Of a DNA stretch of 12,433 nucleotides, positions 1 to 8,488 are shown in pieces; position 1 is the first letter of the stretch; every line of letters begins with the position of its first letter. The stretch covers positions 2,104,568-2,117,000 of the forward strand of contig PJRA01000196.1 in assembly GCA_016987375.1 (NCBI GenBank). The letters are read 5' to 3'. Position numbers and translations under genes: made by a program. The stretch is from Brachionus koreanus (taxonomy: Eukaryota > Rotifera > Eurotatoria > Ploima > Brachionidae). The notes below the pieces were generated by a model. It was given only the letters and a program-made list of their open reading frames with translations, had not been told where the DNA came from and did no database searches.

Positions 1-1234
1 TTCATTTTTTGTACATCGCTTACCAATCCATGTATAAATTCCATTTTCACCACAATCAACAATAAAACAATCCTTTAAAATAAGAATAAAATTAATAAAA
101 AAAAAATCCTGAATATATTACATTTGAGTCTAGCATTGATTTTTTAAGTGGTCCCGTAGCAACTTTCACTATTGTTGGATTCTTAGTCTTATAATCACTT
201 ATTCTTTATAAAAAGAATAAAATTTTTCATTAAAACTCAATGTTTTAAATATTACTTGTAAAGCTGAATATTTTCATCGATAAATTTGTGCTCAAATTCT
301 ATGTCTTCAACATCAGAATCATTTTTAATCTCATCTGCCTTTTTATCAAAATAATCCCAAAATTCTTGGTTGGTCTCCCAGTCATCCTCTAATCAAAAAT
401 TCAAAATTATCATTATAAATATCATATTAGAAAATAATAAACCTATAAGATGAACAGTCGATTTGCCTCCAAATTCATCGTCTCTGATTTGCTTTGCGTA
501 AGTATTGGCTCTAAGACGCTCAATGCGGTTGGATCCGGGTGGACACCATTGATATATGTTTTTACCATCTTCCAGGATAAAAACGTCAGATTTGTTCAGA
601 GATTCGCTTCTTAAAGGAACTTCTATAATACGAATATCTCTTTTTCCTTTGACCATATAAAGTCTTTTCTTATGCTCTAAATTCTCAATGCTGTTGAAAC
701 CAGATGCTATACCACCTTGTAAATATCTAATAACCAATTTTAAAAATAAAAGTAAAAATTAATTTTGCTCAAATACCTAATTCCATTAGGGAAATATGCT
801 TTGAAAAGCTTAGATTCAAAATATTGCATCTAAAAATAATAAATTTTTTACCTTTATTAAAAAAATTTATTATTTTTATTATTTTTAATATATACTTCTC
901 TATATTGAACTGGTCGCCCACCTAAGTAGTCATCTAATTCAACAGCTTTAATAGCTGCAGTTGCCATTTCATCTAATGTAGAATTACTTCCTAGCCAAAA
1001 GTGAATGTCCCATTCTAAATTTCCTAAATTAGATCCACGAGTCTAAATTTAAGTAAAAAAATTTAAATTAAAATGATAAAAAATGCACAAGTTTACATTG
1101 ATAATAAGATATGAGTCGCCACCAAAAAAAGTTCCGAATTGATTCTTAGGAATACGACCGAGTTTAAAATTCTCAATTCGCCATATTACCAAGCCAGGTT
1201 GTTTACCAACATTTTCAAATTCTTGCTCAGCCAT
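1..1234 (-). CDS. Gelsolin/severin-like actin-binding protein, 5' part (runs off the left edge)
   Basis: Calcium-regulated actin severing and capping protein, expected in the cytoplasm; no signal peptide is visible. Seven exons join in frame on GT-AG introns of 49-66 bp: 1234-1097, 1042-896, 829-777, 726-443, 388-256, 203-122 and 72-1, giving 303 codons without a stop. Gelsolin repeat G1 covers about residues 8-110: [17 protein letters not shown] (38-44), WDIHFWLG and [16 protein letters not shown]2 runs about 113-208, with [33 protein letters not shown] and IERL. G3 begins near residue 248 and continues past the edge with CFIVDCG and YTWIGK. The start has a good context (AACAATGG), and the protein begins just before G1, as in severins and villins. 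In G2 the usual GD calcium-site pair reads SD (159-160), while the partner glutamate in IERL is kept. The window cannot tell a three-repeat from a six-repeat protein. The family call is secure. Confidence 0.93.
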
Positions 1235-1856
1235 TGTTGATAATACAAAATTTTTTGCTTGCTTTAAGTCAAAAATTAAAAAATTTCTAATAGAATATTA
1301 TTTTTGAATAAAAAAATAAAAATAATGCATTCATTTATAAATGCACTATACTAGATTTATTTATTTGGATTTTTAAAGATCATTTTAAAAAAAAACAGCA
1401 GCATTTATATTTATTTTTATCTTTTTTAATGTTTTTGCTGAGATTAATTAAAATCAATATCAGCCATAGAATTTAAAGATTAGTAATATCATAATCTGAA
1501 TTTTTATCAGCCTTAAATTATTATTATGACATTAATGAAGTCAATAAATTCATGTAAATTTATCTCTAAATGATCCGCTTTTTTTTAGAACTAGCTTTAG
1601 TGTTATCTAATAATCTTTTAGTTCTTAAGAAAATCATTTTGCAAATCAATAAAATGTTTTGAACTCATTTTATTATTTATTTATATGTCTTAAGAGTGAT
1701 TTATAACTTAATAGACTTTATTTATTCTAAGAATAGTGCCTTTAAGCAATATTTTAATTAAAACTAAATAGTAGTATTTATTTTACGATAACTACATGAA
1801 ATTCAGGAATTTAGTTACCTAGAAACTAATGGCATAAATGAAAAAATTATAAAAAC

Positions 1857-2205
1857 TATAAAATTACTGTGAATTGTGAATTCTCGAACAAAAAACAAAA
1901 ACAAAAATTTTAAACTAAAATAATTTTTTTCTAAGAGTCTACAAAATTTTTCTGCAAAATGAATCAACTTATACGAGGTATCACCCAAATTTATTCTATG
2001 CAAAAACTGTGCAATTTAATTTTAGTTATTTTCTAATGCACATACTGTTTAGCTCAATTACATAGTTTTTACACAGATTAAATTTGGGTAATACAAACCT
2101 TGTTTTAGTTGAAACATTTTGCAGAACGAATTTTAAACTCGTAGAAAAAAATTTATTTTATTTTTGTTTTTTGTTCCAAAATCTACAGCGCAAAATTACA
2201 ACTAT
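1857..2205. repeat. Long imperfect inverted repeat (MITE-like or foldback element)
   Basis: Two arms of about 140-165 bp are reverse complements with scattered mismatches and small indels around a loop near 2020-2050. Clear matching blocks are GAACAAAAAACAAAA at about 1886-1900 against 2162-2176, TCTGCAAAATG at 1951-1961 against 2115-2125, and ACCCAAATTTA at 1983-1993 against 2079-2089. The pairing sums (4062-4076) stay nearly constant, so this is one foldback and not scattered chance matches. No transposase is present, and I could not identify a convincing target-site duplication. A non-autonomous terminal-inverted-repeat element is the likeliest explanation. An inverted duplication or a hairpin RNA source is possible. 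Confidence 0.7.
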
Positions 2206-3039
2206 TAATTATTATTAATTAAAAAACAATTATAAATATTAAAATCAATTTTTATAAACTACTTAATGACATTTGAAGTCAAAAAATGAACTTAATAATA
2301 AAATAGCTTTAGAATAAGCTTGTTTAATTAATTTGTTTATTATAACAGCAATGATTCAACTGAAATTAAAAATTAAAATAAAAAAAACTTTACTTGAATT
2401 TACCTTTGAATTCTTTAAATTTTCTAAAATAATCCTTTTCAAGTGTTTTTTGAAAAAAATATATAAATAGCTTTTAGAAAATTCAATTTTTAAAAATTGA
2501 AAAAATTGATTTTACTGGAATAAACAGAGCGTTTTATGAATTCTTTATTGCTCTTCTACATTGAAAAAAAATTTTGACAATTTCAACAATAATTATAATA
2601 AAATCTTTAATAAATTTTCTATGTGAATATGACAATAAAAAATTAAATGTCTTTTTGATGAAAAAATTTTAATGAAAGAAAAGTGTGCCATCTTTTAATT
2701 TTAGCAAAAGATGCTTAAAAAATCAAGGTATTCTACATAATTCTGCATGCACAAAATTTTTGCAGAAAATTACACATAAAAAAAAAAAAATTATGATATT
2801 AAGTTTAACATTGAATGTTTATTCAATTCTTTTTTAAAAAGTATTAAGAATGCCAACTGCTAAAACACTCGAAAATTTAGATTTGAACTAAACAGAAAAA
2901 AAAGTCTAATATTCGAATTTAATCAGCTTCTTTGGTAAATTTAGGTAACTTTGCTTCAATTTATGTGTAATTTGATTAATTTTCATTATTTTACGCATCC
3001 GAGGGTACAAAAATAGGCAAAAAACACTGTTTATAAGCT

Positions 3040-3155
3040 ATTTAGACGGCGTTTGGTAGCTGTTTTTTGGGCATTTTCGCTTTGTTTTTTAGCGTTTAAA
3101 ACGTGAGCGTTTTTGGACCAAAAAACGAGCGAAAAACACTTTATAAACCAAACAA
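3040..3155. repeat. GC-richer palindromic patch with GTTTGGT/ACCAAAC ends
   Basis: This stretch stands out from its surroundings by many G and C bases and CpG steps. It has GTTTGGT at 3051-3057 and the reverse complement ACCAAAC at 3147-3153. Between them are a near-palindrome, AGCGTTTAAAACG, and inverted TTTTTTGG / CCAAAAAA blocks. AAAAACACT-TTATAA also recurs as a direct repeat at about 3020 and 3133. The arrangement resembles a short non-autonomous DNA transposon, but I see no clear target-site duplication, so the class is not assigned. Confidence 0.4.
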
Positions 3156-3291
3156 AATTTTTAATTTTAGTGTTTTTAAGCCGTTTTTGGATATTTTTGA
3201 TCTAATAAAATATTTCAAATAATTCTCAAAATTTTTTTTATATTATCAAAAAAAAAGTCGTTCATGAAGTAGGAAATTTACAAGTTAAAAA

Positions 3292-3297
3292 TTTATT
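3292..3297 (-). terminator. Polyadenylation signal of ODAD2
   Basis: Minus-strand AATAAA, 39-44 bases after the TAA stop of the ODAD2 frame. The spacing is normal for a short 3' UTR. The hexamer is common by chance in such AT-rich DNA, so its position is the main support. Confidence 0.55.
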
Positions 3298-3335
3298 TTT
3301 ATAAAAAAAAAATGAAAAATTAAAAAAAAAAATTT

Positions 3336-6300
3336 TTAAGCGTTTCTAGCTTTTTCATTTGCTAAGGCCAATCGTCTGATATACGAGATACAACCAGCTG
3401 AGTTTTCTTGCAACACTTCATCAGTTGATCCAACCATTCCAAGCAAAAGCTAAAATATTTTTAAAAGATTTCATTATTTTGACGCAATTTTAATTTTAGT
3501 TTTGCTAATTACTCTAACAACTCCATTTTCATGCATTACAATACAATTAGCAGGATTTTTCGACAACTGGTGCAAGGCTTTGGCAGTTGATGCATGTACA
3601 CCAGTATTAGGCGATTTTAAGTATTTTACTAATGGAGCTACTGCATCATGTGAACCGAAAAGCTGTCTATTTTTACCCCACTTACAACACTGTGCAATAG
3701 CTTCAGTCAAGTTCTTTCTCAATATGTCATCATTCTTTTAAATTCATTAAGAGACTAAAACAAAGTGTATTATTATATTTACTGTGTTTGTTAAACTAGC
3801 CAGCATAGGAACAACACCATGATCGGTGATAACAGCCAAATTTTCCTCGTCCTTGGCGATTTCAGCAATGGCAGAACAAACACTCGCCAGGACCTCGATA
3901 TCATTCGATTTTAATAGAGACACAATTAATTCTAGACCACCGACAAAATTTCTCACTGTTTCACCTGAATCACGAATATTTTTTATACAAGGACATATGG
4001 CCCATGCAGCCGAAGCCTGAACTCTTGGGTTCGGATTTTTTAACAAAGACCAGAGTAATCTTACACCATCCATCCTTTCAATTATTGAAATATTGTCTGG
4101 ATCTTGAGCACATTGCGCTAAAGCTTTACATGTGTTAACCAGCAACTGATTATTAGTTCCGGTCAGTAGATTAACCAATGGCGAAATACCACCTGATTTA
4201 CGCGTAGAAGCTCTATTCTCGGGTTCTTGAGCGCATTCAGCCAAAGCTCCAACTGTGTTTATCAAAACTTCTTCGGTAGGATCACTCAGAAGTGCAACTA
4301 ATGATTCAATTGCTTTTAATTCTTGAAACCTTTTTACATTTTCTTTGCTAATTGAACATTTCCAAATAGCCCCAGTTGCTGCAGCTAAAAGTGGCTTATT
4401 CTCACGATTGCTCAAAAGTTTGACCAAAGGATCCAAGCCTTTGTACTTTCGAATTAGGTCTCGAGTGTCTTTGTCTTCAGCGCACTTGAAAATAGCGTTT
4501 GCGCAATGCATTTGTAGTTCCTCATTTGAAGATCTTAGGTTTTCAACCAAATCAATAATCATTCCTTCTGTTCTGATAGCTAGTCTATAGCTTGCCTTTT
4601 AAAAATATTTTTTTATATATTTGCTTGAATTGTTGTAAAAACTATAATTAAAAAATACTAAAAAAAATTAATCAGTATTCTTTTTTTTGGGTATGATCAT
4701 CAAAATTTAATCAAAAACTTCAATTTACCTCGTTATATTTCTCAAAAAAATTTAATTTTAAATACGAAAATGCTTGTAATAATTAACTAAGCATAATTAT
4801 TAATTTTTTTATTGGAGACATCGCACTTTTTAAATGTTATGTCAACAGTAGATACTTTTTGTAATTCAAGCACAAAATCCTAACCCTTGTCCCTAAAAAT
4901 TAAACATATTTTATAAAGAGACAAATTTAAATACTGAACAAATCTTATTTGACCATAAGCAAGTTAGATATAAAAGTCTGCATCTTCGATATTTTAATTT
5001 AATTGATGAATTTTACTATTTTAATGGGATAAGAGGTGTCAGACTGATTATATGTAATTAGTGGTGTTCCGCAAGACTCAGCGCTCGGTCCCTTAGTGTT
5101 TTTGATGTTAACAGACTGGTAGAATGGTCAAATGTAAGGTTAATGAATTTAAATGAAGCGAATGAATAATAACAATGAATGGTAGACAATGAATGGCTGT
5201 CCTATGGCAGTTGAGTGAGGCTTTAAAATTCTTGTTGTTAATTCTTATTATTTAGGTTGATTTTTGTTGCATTTGCTAGACCACATTTAAAATAACAGCT
5301 TCTAGTTATTTTATCTCTTGATAAAATTATTGGTAAAGCTTTTTAAGAGTATAAAAGAAATTCCTTATGAAAAAAGAATAGAAGCTAATTTACTTTTAGT
5401 TGAAGACCCAGCTAGAGGTATTTGGCGAAATATGCACATGTTAGTGAAGCAAATAACAGGAATCAGTCAAAGAGAACTTTTTTTTTATCGAACAGGATGG
5501 TAAAAAATTGGAACCGAATTTAAATAGAAACAAAGAACGGCTTTAAAAAAGAAAATTGATGAATTTTTCTAGGCAATTAAAAAATAAACAATTATAGTAA
5601 GTTATACCCGTTTTAGCTACCATAGTGAGACCCTAGTGTCTTGCTTCACAGGAAAAACCCGTCGTAGCCTATTATTTTTTATATTATTATCTATGTCGCA
5701 GCTAACTAACTTATTGTAGTTTATAGTAAAAAAAATGACAAAAAAACAATAAAAATTATTCAAGGTTGTTAAAAATATTAAATCGATTTACAAAACATTT
5801 TCATTTTTTTAAAAAGAAATTTTTTTTTATTTTCTTTTAATCAACCATTTTGCCTTTTTTTTACCAAAATAATTAAATTTACATTGTTTTAGCATTTGTA
5901 AACTAAAAAAGGAAAATTGTTCGTAAATGAATACTGAATAATAAAACAGCATTTTTACTAAAATAAATGGCAATAAAATTTAATAGTTTAATCTTATGTA
6001 AATGATAATCTATGATTATAAGTTAATTTGAATTTTAAAAATACCTCAGAAGCACATTCTTGCAAAGTTCCCACTACTGGAATACATATACTTTCATGAG
6101 GACTTTTTAATAAAGTTGCCAATAGAGGTATTACGCCAGATCTTCGCATTTCATGCTTATTTTTTTTGCTCTTACTTAAACTCCACAGAGCTGATGCGCC
6201 ACAACGAGCAATTTCAATATCTTTGGCTAATTCAACTTGACTATAACCATGATGTCCTGGTGTTTTAATACCCTTATGATCATTAGCTGCATGTTGTAGG

Positions 6301-6899
6301 TTTGCTTTAACGCTTTCCAAAAGTCCAACAAGCATTCTAATTCCATTATTTTGTCGAACTACTTTCCTAGCACGCTTAAATTTAGCAACATTGGCAATTG
6401 TTTCTGCGGCTAGACATCTTAAATCTTTATCTTGTTCAGTCAAAATTTTGACCATTGTTTGTAGTCCACCTAAATCTGCTATTGAACGTCTGATGTAAGG
6501 GTTTTTGGAAATTTCTTTTAAAATTTGTAGTGAACCAATTTTGCACTTAATGTCCTCTGTGTCAAGTAGATTAATCAGTACTTCGAGACCACCGACATCT
6601 CTTATCGCAAATTGACAAGCTTCTTGAGCTAAATTGAAATCTCGCATGCTACATAGAGCAATTATGGTGGCAGTTTGGTTTCCACCTTTTAAATATTTAA
6701 CTAATTTTTGAATTTGCCAATATTCAGGAGGCAAATCGCTTTGATCTTGTCGGCCACGTTCAGCAAGCTCTTCTTCTTCATCACTTTCTGGGCTACTTTC
6801 TTCTGATAGCTCTTTGTTGTGAATGCTCAACTTAGAAGAGCTCTGATTTTTTACCAATTCTTTTTTCTTTGTATTTTCCGAGTCCTTTGCTTTTTCCAT
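3336..6899 (-). CDS. ODAD2: Outer dynein arm docking complex subunit 2 (armadillo repeat protein ARMC4)
   Basis: ODAD2/ARMC4 is an armadillo-repeat subunit of the complex that docks outer dynein arms on axonemal doublet microtubules. Four exons join in phase 0: 6899-6045, 4595-3783, 3734-3513 and 3449-3336, giving 667 codons. Introns are 1449, 48 and 63 bp. Tandem armadillo repeats fill the protein from about residue 62. Blocks typical of the family are [101 protein letters not shown], and the terminal [18 protein letters not shown] lysine/serine and acidic stretch (residues 1-58) precedes them. An in-frame TAG lies 15 bases upstream of the ATG, just behind a splice-acceptor-like TTTTAG. The model lacks roughly 370-380 N-terminal residues of the vertebrate protein (length recalled, about 1,040 residues). 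Exons 2-4 start with non-ATG codons after acceptors, so they are not separate genes. Confidence 0.95.
4596..6044 (-). other. Expanded first intron of ODAD2
   Basis: The intron starts GTATTT after the codons for ECASE and ends TAAAAG before the codons for ASYRLAIR. Both exon edges fall on codon boundaries, and the joined protein follows the family without a gap. At 1449 bp it is more than 20 times longer than the other ODAD2 introns. The excess holds a decayed non-LTR element (about 5020-5690). The rest (4600-5020 and 5700-6044) is AT-rich sequence with nothing I can name. Confidence 0.85.
5020..5690 (+). mobile_element. Decayed non-LTR (LINE) retrotransposon fragment, reverse-transcriptase 3' part
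   Basis: Three landmarks of a LINE reverse transcriptase occur in the right order on the plus strand. At 5054-5110 the frame reads [19 protein letters not shown], the SGVPQGSxLGPLLF motif, preceded by SD-stop-LY where a Trp codon (TGG) has become TGA. At 5275-5292 it reads ARPHLK, the VRPHLE motif after the thumb. At about 5347-5420 it reads [19 protein letters not shown], like the LSYEERLxxLNLPTLE tail. Stops and frame changes separate the pieces, and the catalytic DD-box region between 5110 and 5275 is shrunken and unreadable, so the copy is dead. The family looks CR1/Jockey/Rex1-like, but its clade cannot be set by eye. It lies antisense inside an ODAD2 intron. Sequence at 5600-5690 may be its 3' UTR. 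Confidence 0.8.
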
Positions 6900-7048
6900 A
6901 TTGTAAAAAATCTAAAATTTTTGTAAAATTCAAACGATTAAAATTATCTTTTCAAAACTGATTAAATAATAAAATCAATAGCACTTTTGGGTTACCTCAA
7001 ATATGTAAAATAATTTCAAATTTAATTTTAAGTTACTTTTTCGATAAT

Positions 7049-7062
7049 ATTTCCATAGTAAC
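7049..7062 (+). promoter_or_regulatory. X-box-like RFX site upstream of ODAD2
   Basis: ATTTCCATAGTAAC matches 13 of 14 positions of the nematode-style X-box consensus GTHNYYATRRNAAC; only the first base differs. It lies 150-163 bp upstream of the ODAD2 ATG. RFX factors drive ciliary genes through X-boxes that usually sit within a few hundred bases of the start. Function is inferred from motif, distance and gene type. Confidence 0.55.
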
Positions 7063-7099
7063 GTAATTTAAACTTAAATTCTAAATATTGAATAAACTT

Positions 7100-7113
7100 G
7101 TTGCTATAGCTAT
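7100..7113 (+). promoter_or_regulatory. Second X-box-like motif upstream of ODAD2
   Basis: GTTGCTATAGCTAT matches 12 of 14 positions of GTHNYYATRRNAAC, with an intact left half-site and a weakened right half-site. It is 38 bases from the first motif and 201-214 bp upstream of the ODAD2 start. Paired sites would strengthen the case, but this one alone is weak. Confidence 0.4.
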
Positions 7114-7599
7114 GCTTTTAAACAAAACCTACTTAAGAAGATTTTTAAAAAATAAAAAAAAATAATTGATAATATTATTAATATTTTTTAAGCGTAATAA
7201 TTTACGATTCATTTACTTACTTTACAATAAAATCAAATAAAAACCGAATAGATTGATCTTATTAAACTAATATTAATGTTGAATTTAAGTTGTTAAACAA
7301 AGAATTTGGCAAATTAAATTCTAACTAATATATAGCGACATCTTTGTCCGATATCACTAGATTTGTTAACTAGCTAAACCATCAGCGTTTTAGTAAACAT
7401 GGAACATAAATAGTTGCTCCTAAACGTCTAACGAGGAGATCAGATAGACGGGTCCAAGGGTACTAATGTAAAAACCACATGCCTCTTTTAGTCAAAAAAT
7501 GTTGCGTTTTTTTTTTGCTTTTTTTAATTTATCAATAAATCAGAATAGTTAACAATAGTTTACAAATCTTCAAAATATAAATCATTATGCTCTAAAGCC

Positions 7600-8000
7600 A
7601 TCTATTAGCGAGTAGTTCGATTCATTTTTTGTATCATTATATTTTGTATCAGGCAAAGAAATTCAAGACACCCTTCTTCAACTTGGTCTTGGTTAGTAAA
7701 ATGCCGTTCTCTAAGAAAATGAGCCATGGAATAGAGTCAAAAAGATGATAATCAGTAGCAGAAAAATCTGGGCTATATGAAGAAGTTCAATCACTTACGA
7801 CACTTATTTTTGTCATTCTTCTTCTAGCTGAACGAGATCTAAAGTTATCTTGTCTTGAAGAAATAAATCTAGCTTTCGGTTGACCAAAATAGGATATTTT
7901 TCTTGAAGTGAAGCATACATTCTTTCTAACTGTTCAAAATAAAGTTCTTTATAAATGGACGACCGTTTGAAACCAGCAAATTCCACCAAAAACAGAGCAT
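7600..8000 (-). pseudogene. Mariner/Tc1-family transposase remnant (C-terminal catalytic part)
   Basis: Minus-strand pieces of a mariner transposase (DDE/D cut-and-paste enzyme) appear in order but in different frames. They are MLCFWWN (7980-8000), RQDN holding the second catalytic Asp (from 7852), ARRRMTK, then SYSPDFSATDYHLFDS (about 7734-7780) with the SPDxxxxDYHLF signature and third Asp. RERHFTNQDQVEEGCLEF follows (about 7655-7711). At least two frame changes and several stops make it non-functional. The N-terminal DNA-binding half and first Asp are missing; homology stops abruptly near 8000. No intact terminal inverted repeats are recognised. A GTCAAAAAATGTTGCG tract at about 7490 could be the element's far end, but this is a guess. 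Confidence 0.82.
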
Positions 8001-8029
8001 CATCTATTTATCAAAGCATCTTCTTTTCA

Positions 8030-8095
8030 CAGCTGGCTCAGTTGGTAGAGATGGGTCTAACTATTAGTTTCTATTATAATAATTTCGATAATGGC
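8030..8095 (+). repeat. tRNA-derived remnant (box-A match; tRNA pseudogene or SINE head)
   Basis: TGGCTCAGTTGG fits the pol III box-A consensus TRGCNNAGYNGG exactly and continues as TAGAG, a typical tRNA D-arm. About 40 bases later ATTTCGATAA resembles a worn box B (GGTTCGANNCC). The arms cannot be folded into a whole tRNA, and the acceptor stem is absent. It lies about 30 bases beyond the mariner homology, so it may be a SINE or tRNA fragment at the element's truncated edge. It is not a functional tRNA. Confidence 0.4.
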
Positions 8096-8446
8096 CTTTT
8101 TTTCAAATAGGACTTAGCAGTACCAAAATTTCAAAATTTTAATTCAGATTTTTCATTTTAAAAAATTATTTTAGAACTAAAAAAACAAAATGATAGTTCT
8201 AGCTCTTTGAAGAGCATTCAATTTTGTTTATTTTAATATATGATATGATTTAAAGTTTTGGAATTACAAATATGCTAAAATCAATTATAACCAACCTTTT
8301 TAAAAAGTTTTTTTAGTTTTTTTAGATTTTAATTTATCAAAATTTTTATATTTTACTAATTAATGATTGATTTTTTCTTTAAAAAAATTTACATTTTAAA
8401 AAAGTATATTTTAAAATGAATATATCACTCTTAAATTAGTAGAATA

Positions 8447-8452
8447 TTTATT
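8447..8452 (-). terminator. Polyadenylation signal of the ROCO gene
   Basis: Minus-strand AATAAA (within TAAATAAATATT), 37-42 bases past the TAA stop at 8489-8491. The spacing matches that of the ODAD2 signal, which supports a short 3' UTR and the ROCO stop assignment. Confidence 0.55.
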
Positions 8453-8488
8453 TACAATGAATCTTTAAAATCAAAAACATCAAAATTT

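Larger units (their letters stand above)
1235..3291. other. Gene-free AT-rich interval between the gelsolin-like gene and ODAD2
   Basis: About 2 kb of very AT-rich sequence between the gelsolin start and the ODAD2 polyadenylation signal. I see no exon with family similarity on either strand. The short open frames are broken by frequent stops and poly-A/T runs. The first few hundred bases upstream of 1234 should carry the gelsolin promoter, but I recognise no TATA box or other core element. On the minus strand an AG about 27 bases before the start codon (ACTTAAAG, near 1261) could be a 5' UTR or spliced-leader acceptor. The two structured parts, 1857-2205 and 3040-3155, are listed separately. 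Confidence 0.7.
6900..8446. other. Gene-free interval between ODAD2 and the ROCO gene
   Basis: About 1.5 kb without a readable gene. The part nearest ODAD2 (6900-7120) is its probable promoter and carries two X-box-like motifs. 7130-7320 is plain AT-rich sequence. 7320-7480 is slightly GC-richer and unidentified. 7600-8000 is a dead mariner copy, 8030-8095 a tRNA-like remnant, and 8100-8446 is AT-rich sequence with nothing recognised. I found no upstream ODAD2 exon here. Confidence 0.6.

Noticed and set aside
1815..2003. Open frame of 62 codons on the minus strand
   Set aside because: It lies inside the left arm of the foldback repeat, is Phe/Leu-rich from A/T runs, and shows no family similarity.
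3502..4590. Open frames on the plus strand (3502-3741, 3826-4020, 4345-4590)
   Set aside because: They are antisense shadows of ODAD2 exons 2 and 3, whose minus-strand protein is clearly conserved.
5318..5503. A separate 61-codon plus-strand gene
   Set aside because: Its sequence matches the reverse-transcriptase tail of a LINE and follows upstream RT motifs in a shifted frame, so it is part of the dead element.
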